Source of the DNA: Sphingomonadales bacterium UBA7473
Lineage (GTDB): Bacteria; Pseudomonadota; Alphaproteobacteria; Sphingomonadales; Sphingomonadaceae
Length of the DNA: 17,521 nucleotides
Direction: 5' to 3'
Assembly (NCBI GenBank): GCA_002478575.1
Contig: DLOX01000279.1
Coordinates: 1-17,521, forward strand
The notes beneath the pieces were generated by a model. It did no database searches. It had not been told where the DNA came from and worked only from the letters and a program-made list of their open reading frames with translations. Within the stretch, counting starts at the first letter, position 1, and each line of letters begins with the position of its first letter. The translations under genes and the position numbers were made by a program. This document shows positions 14,055 to 17,521 of the stretch, one piece after another.

Positions 14055-15866
14055 ATGACCGCAGCGATTGATAAGCAGGAACAGGCCAAGCGCTGGTTTT
14101 GGATGGTCTGTGCGGCTTGGCTGCTGATTTCGGTCTATTTCATCTATGAACGCTGGGCCCAAATCTACTGGTTTTCGCTCGGCGATACGGACGACAATAT
14201 GCGACTGATGCAGGTTCGCGCCTGGCTGGCGGGGCAAGGCTGGTATGACCTGCGTCAATATCGGCTTAACCCACCGGAGGGCGCTGACATTCACTGGTCG
14301 CGGCTGGTCGATTTGCCAATCGCTGCAATCATCACAGTTTTGAAGCCTTTCATTGGCGGGCCTAAGGCCGAATATGTGGCCATTGCGACAGCGCCGATGG
14401 TGCCGCTCCTCATCGCGATGACCGGGCTTTCCGTTGCGGTTCGTCGCCTGATTGGCCCTTGGGCTTTTGTCATCGCGATTGCTGTGCTGCTTTTCTGCCA
14501 AGGGCTTTTGAGCATGTATATGCCGACGCGGATCGATCATCATGGCTGGCAGCTGGCGATGATCCCATGGCTGGTTGCTGGCATTGCCGATCCCAAGGCA
14601 CGACGAGGCGGAATAACCATTGGTTTGGCTTCAGCCTCGTCGCTTGCCATTGGTTTGGAAATGGCGCCCTATTTGGGCATTGCGGCAGGTGTGATTGGCT
14701 TGCGCTGGATTTTTGAGCAAGGCGAAGAGCAACGGATCCGCGCCTATGGGCTGGCGCTTGGAGGCGGGACAGCTGCGGCGTACCTGGTTTTTGGCTCGAC
14801 GCTCAACAGCACAGCGCGATGCGATGCGCTTTCGCCGGTTTGGCTGTCCGCCATGCTGGGTGCCGGAGCACTGCTTTTCCTGCTTTCTCTGATAAAATCG
14901 GACGATTGGCGTGTGAAGCTTGGATCAGCCATTGCAGCAGCGGCAATGCTTACTGGAGGTTTCGCCTGGGCGTGGCCACAATGCCTCAGTCGGCTCGAAG
15001 GCATTTCGCCTGAACTTTACGAGCTTTGGTTCTCCCACATTCGGGAGGTCAAACCGATCACGCAGCAAAATTTCGAAACGCAAATGGCGATTGGCTTCTC
15101 TGCCCTGATCGGGCCGTTAGGCGCCCTCTTCGCATTGATTAGGGCGCGTGGCACGCCAAATTTTGGTGCGTGGTTCGCAGTCTTCCTGCTTTGCCTGTGC
15201 GCATCGGCGATGATCTTTTGGCAGAGCCGTGCAGGGCCAGCGGTGCAAATGCTTTCTGTGATGGGCGCGACGGCTCTGGGATACCATTTCCTCCCCAAGC
15301 TTAGGGCGAGCGGGAACGTCTTGGTCCGGGTGTTCGGAACCGTCGCGGCTTTTGCATTGATATCGGGCCTGGCCGTGCAGCTGGCCCTCATTTTGAAGCC
15401 AGAAGAAAAACCAAAGGCCGGAGCGTTCAAAGATCTGTCTTCCAAGGCCAACGCCCAATGCGCGACCATTCCTTCGCTTGCGCCTATCGGGCGGCTGCCC
15501 AAAGGCACGGTCTTCACCTTTGTGGACTTGTCACCGCGCCTGATCACCTTGACGCATCACAATGCGATCTCCGGCCCCTATCATCGCAACCAAGAGGCGC
15601 TGTTGGCCGTTCACCGCGCCTTCCGCGCTGATCCAAAGGCAGCGGAAACCATTGTCCGCGCCCGCCGAGCAGACTATGTCATGATCTGCCCCAACAGTTC
15701 GGAATCGACCATCTATAAGGCGGAACGCCCCAATGGCTTTTATGCGCAACTGGCAGCAGGGAAGATCCCCGCTTGGCTTGATCCTGTGACCCTGCCCAAA
15801 TACTCGCCCTATAAGATGTGGCGCGTGAAGGTTGCGGCAGGTGACAGCCCAACCAAAGACCCCTAA
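14055..15866 (+). CDS. Polytopic membrane protein with STT3/GT-C-like motifs, putative glycosyltransferase
   Basis: A 603-residue integral membrane protein with about eleven to thirteen spans. After the first span comes GDTDDNMRLMQVRAWL (Asp44, Asp46, Asp47) and then NPPEGADIHWSRLVDLPIAA (His80, Trp81). This order resembles the first periplasmic loop of oligosaccharyltransferase STT3/AglB and related GT-C enzymes. A second motif RIDHHGWQ (Asp161, His162, His163) sits where archaeal AglB has a DxH metal site. The WWDYG acceptor motif of true oligosaccharyltransferases is not found. A soluble C-terminal part (about residues 460-603) contains LTHHNAISGPYHRN (His501, His502, His510), a segment I associate with uncharacterised bacterial GT-C-like proteins. 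It probably uses a polyprenyl-linked sugar made by the GtrB-like and GtrA-like proteins. The acceptor (protein, lipid or glycan) is open. It stands alone on its strand, with 34 bases before gshB. Confidence 0.75.
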   Translation: MTAAIDKQEQAKRWFWMVCAAWLLISVYFIYERWAQIYWFSLGDTDDNMRLMQVRAWLAGQGWYDLRQYRLNPPEGADIHWSRLVDLPIAAIITVLKPFIGGPKAEYVAIATAPMVPLLIAMTGLSVAVRRLIGPWAFVIAIAVLLFCQGLLSMYMPTRIDHHGWQLAMIPWLVAGIADPKARRGGITIGLASASSLAIGLEMAPYLGIAAGVIGLRWIFEQGEEQRIRAYGLALGGGTAAAYLVFGSTLNSTARCDALSPVWLSAMLGAGALLFLLSLIKSDDWRVKLGSAIAAAAMLTGGFAWAWPQCLSRLEGISPELYELWFSHIREVKPITQQNFETQMAIGFSALIGPLGALFALIRARGTPNFGAWFAVFLLCLCASAMIFWQSRAGPAVQMLSVMGATALGYHFLPKLRASGNVLVRVFGTVAAFALISGLAVQLALILKPEEKPKAGAFKDLSSKANAQCATIPSLAPIGRLPKGTVFTFVDLSPRLITLTHHNAISGPYHRNQEALLAVHRAFRADPKAAETIVRARRADYVMICPNSSESTIYKAERPNGFYAQLAAGKIPAWLDPVTLPKYSPYKMWRVKVAAGDSPTKDP

Positions 15867-15900
15867 AGCGGCGCCAACACCCGTGCGGAGATAACCCCTC

Positions 15901-16857
15901 ATGTCCCTGAAAGTCGCGGTCCAGATGGACCCGATGCCCAGCATCAACATTGCCGGAGATTCAAGCTTTGCCCTAATGCTCTCGGCACAGGAACGGGGAT
16001 ATGTGGTTTGGCACTATGATGTCAGCACCCTCACTTGGCGCGATGGGCGCTTGTCTGCGTTAGCGCATCCTGTGACCGTGCAAGCGGTTGAGGGCGATCA
16101 TTTCCGCTTTGGAGCGTCTGCCTGGATCGATCTGGGCAGTGACATTGATGTGGTGCTCATGCGGCAGGATCCCCCCTTTGATTTGGGCTATATCACCGCG
16201 ACCCATTTGCTCGAGCGGATCGAGGGCGAGACGCTGGTCGTCAACAACCCCAGAAGCGTCCGCAATGCGCCGGAAAAGGTGATGGTGCTGGACTATGCCC
16301 ATCATATGCCGCCGACGATGGTCACAAAGTCGCTGGACGAAGTGCGCAGCTTTCACGCCGAACATGGCGAGATTGTCATCAAGCCCCTCCATGGCAATGC
16401 GGGCAGTGCCGTGATGCATATTGGCCGCGACGGCAAGAATATGGCGGCGATGACGGAACTTTTCGGCGAAGTGTGGCGCGAGCCTTTCATGGCCCAAGCC
16501 TTCCTCCGCGAAGTGAGCGGGGGTGACAAGCGGATTGTGCTGGTCGATGGTGAAGTCGCAGGCGCGATCAATCGAATCCCCGGGAGCGGTGAAATCAGGT
16601 CCAATCTGGCCGCTGGCGGTCATGCCGAAGCGACTGAGCTGACTGAGAATGAACGGGCCATCTGCGCGGAGCTTGGGCCACGCCTGAAGGAGCTAGGCCT
16701 CATCTTTGTCGGCATCGATGTGATCGCTGGCAAATGGCTGACCGAGATTAATGTGACATCGCCAACCGGGATCCGGTCTATCGATCATTTCAACGGAACC
16801 GATACGCCCGGCATGATCTGGGACGCGATCACAGCTCGCCTTGCGACCCGCAGCTAA
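15901..16857 (+). CDS. gshB: Glutathione synthetase
   Basis: A 318-residue ATP-grasp ligase that joins gamma-glutamylcysteine and glycine to make glutathione in the cytoplasm. Family stretches are VQMDPMPSINIAGDSSFALM at the N-terminus, VLMRQDPPFDLGYITATHLL, VVNNPRSVRNAPEK, the ATP-grasp core IVIKPLHGNAGSAV, GDKRIVLVDGEVAGAINR, and the glycine/metal end EINVTSPTGIRSI. Length matches bacterial GshB. A GGAG at 15887-15890 precedes the ATG by 10 bases. The DedA-like gene begins 12 bases after the stop, so the two are likely co-transcribed. Confidence 0.97.
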   Translation: MSLKVAVQMDPMPSINIAGDSSFALMLSAQERGYVVWHYDVSTLTWRDGRLSALAHPVTVQAVEGDHFRFGASAWIDLGSDIDVVLMRQDPPFDLGYITATHLLERIEGETLVVNNPRSVRNAPEKVMVLDYAHHMPPTMVTKSLDEVRSFHAEHGEIVIKPLHGNAGSAVMHIGRDGKNMAAMTELFGEVWREPFMAQAFLREVSGGDKRIVLVDGEVAGAINRIPGSGEIRSNLAAGGHAEATELTENERAICAELGPRLKELGLIFVGIDVIAGKWLTEINVTSPTGIRSIDHFNGTDTPGMIWDAITARLATRS

Positions 16858-16869
16858 GGCATTTTCAGC

Positions 16870-17481
16870 ATGAGCCAATGGATTATCAATCTCATCAACG
16901 ATGCCGGATATCTGGGCGTCGGCTTCCTGATGTTTCTCGAAACCGTCTTCCCGCCAGTGCCCTCAGAGGTGATCATGCCCGTTGCGGGGCTATCGGCAGC
17001 ACGCGGCACAATGAGCCTTGCGGGGGTCATTGCCAGCGGCACGGCCGGGGCCATGCTTGGCAATTATTTCTGGTATCTCGCCGCGCGGGTGGTGGGGCTA
17101 GAGCGATTCCGCCCCTTCATCGAACGCTTTGGGCGTTTCTTAACCCTCGATTGGGTCGAGATTGAAAAGGCGCAAAAGCTGTTCGGCACCCAAGGCTGGG
17201 CAATCGTCTTTTTCGGCCGCATGTTGCCAACCCTGCGCTCGCTGATTTCGATCCCGGCGGGGCTGCTCAAAATGCGGCTGACAACCTTCTTCTTTTGGTC
17301 GACGATTGGCACAGCAATGTGGACCGCTTTGCTTGCGGTCTCAGGCTATATGCTGGGCAAACGATTCCAAGAGATAGAAACCGTGATCGGTCCCCTCTCC
17401 ATCGCCGTCATTGTTGTGATAGCCGCTGGTTATGTGTGGCGTCTGATCCGGTGGAAACCGAACCAAACGCCAGAAGCTTAG
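16870..17481 (+). CDS. DedA-family inner-membrane protein
   Basis: A 203-residue DedA (VTT/SNARE-associated domain) protein. The N-terminal re-entrant-loop motif FLETVFPPVPSEVIMP carries Glu24 and Glu33, and the second loop FFGRMLPTLRSLISIPAG has Arg117 and Arg123, the arginine pair known to matter in E. coli DedA proteins. Flanking segments are membrane spans, the last at about residues 175-193, followed by a basic tail. The family includes proton-dependent transporters and lipid (undecaprenyl-phosphate or phospholipid) translocases that keep the envelope stable. AAGG at the gshB stop probably serves as the ribosome site. Its stop overlaps the end of a convergent gene. Whether it supplies carrier lipid to the glycosyltransferase cluster nearby is speculation. 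Confidence 0.93.
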   Translation: MSQWIINLINDAGYLGVGFLMFLETVFPPVPSEVIMPVAGLSAARGTMSLAGVIASGTAGAMLGNYFWYLAARVVGLERFRPFIERFGRFLTLDWVEIEKAQKLFGTQGWAIVFFGRMLPTLRSLISIPAGLLKMRLTTFFFWSTIGTAMWTALLAVSGYMLGKRFQEIETVIGPLSIAVIVVIAAGYVWRLIRWKPNQTPEA

Positions 17482-17521
17482 GCCGCCAAAGCAGCCTTCA
17501 GATCGTCAACCAGATCGAGCC
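17478..17521 (-). CDS. 3' end of a convergent gene, possibly a PLP-dependent transsulfuration enzyme
   Basis: On the minus strand an open frame enters from the window edge and stops at a TAA (17480-17478), giving the C-terminus LDLVDDLKAALAA. The pattern resembles the last helix of O-succinylhomoserine sulfhydrylase / cystathionine gamma-synthase type enzymes, but 13 residues are far too few to be sure. Its stop codon overlaps the dedA stop by 3 bases. Confidence 0.35.
   Translation of the reverse strand, partial: LDLVDDLKAALAA

Noticed and set aside
14055..15866. A genuine N-oligosaccharyltransferase (PglB-like)
   Set aside because: No WWDYG motif and no large C-terminal globular domain of PglB type were found, so only a GT-C-like call is made.
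16060..16623. 187-codon open frame on the minus strand inside gshB
   Set aside because: It is His-rich shadow sequence opposite a well-conserved glutathione synthetase.

Overview
The window looks like chromosomal DNA of an alphaproteobacterium, most likely a member of the Sphingomonadales. This rests on protein style (a long TonB-dependent receptor with a sphingomonad-like plug, an inorganic pyrophosphatase and argininosuccinate synthase of alphaproteobacterial type), moderately GC-rich coding sequence by eye, and tight gene packing with ATGA/GTGA overlaps. I see no rRNA, tRNA, CRISPR array, insertion sequence or phage gene. The genus is an inference.

Layout: (a) 1-493, the 3' part of a 3-hydroxyisobutyrate dehydrogenase-type gene, overlapping by 4 nt an exported amidohydrolase of the YtcJ type (490-2175). 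(b) 2239-4122, an exported M61 metallopeptidase with a C-terminal PDZ domain, ended by a probable hairpin terminator. (c) 4329-7007, a TonB-dependent outer-membrane receptor with a strong intrinsic terminator at 7034-7068. (d) A 382-base non-coding stretch leading into ppa (7390-7926), followed by argG (7997-9220). (e) 9255-15866, six genes for membrane and cell-envelope sugar/lipid chemistry: a PAP2/Aur1-like enzyme, a polytopic GT-C-like protein, a GtrB-like polyprenyl-phosphate glycosyltransferase, then on the opposite strand a GtrA flippase-like protein and a methyltransferase, and a second polytopic protein with oligosaccharyltransferase-like acidic and histidine motifs. (f) 15901-17481, gshB (glutathione synthetase) and a DedA membrane protein, meeting the 3' end of a convergent gene at the window edge.

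How the genes may work together: region (e) contains all three parts of a Gtr-type system. GtrB charges a polyprenyl phosphate with a sugar, GtrA helps flip it, and a GT-C enzyme transfers the sugar on the periplasmic side. The PAP2/Aur1-like gene next to them suggests the acceptor or product is a lipid, and sphingolipids are plausible in a sphingomonad; this is inference. It is the best candidate in the window for a poorly described system. The rest (ppa, argG, gshB, dedA) is ordinary housekeeping, and the first 7 kb holds genes for small-molecule or peptide turnover and uptake.
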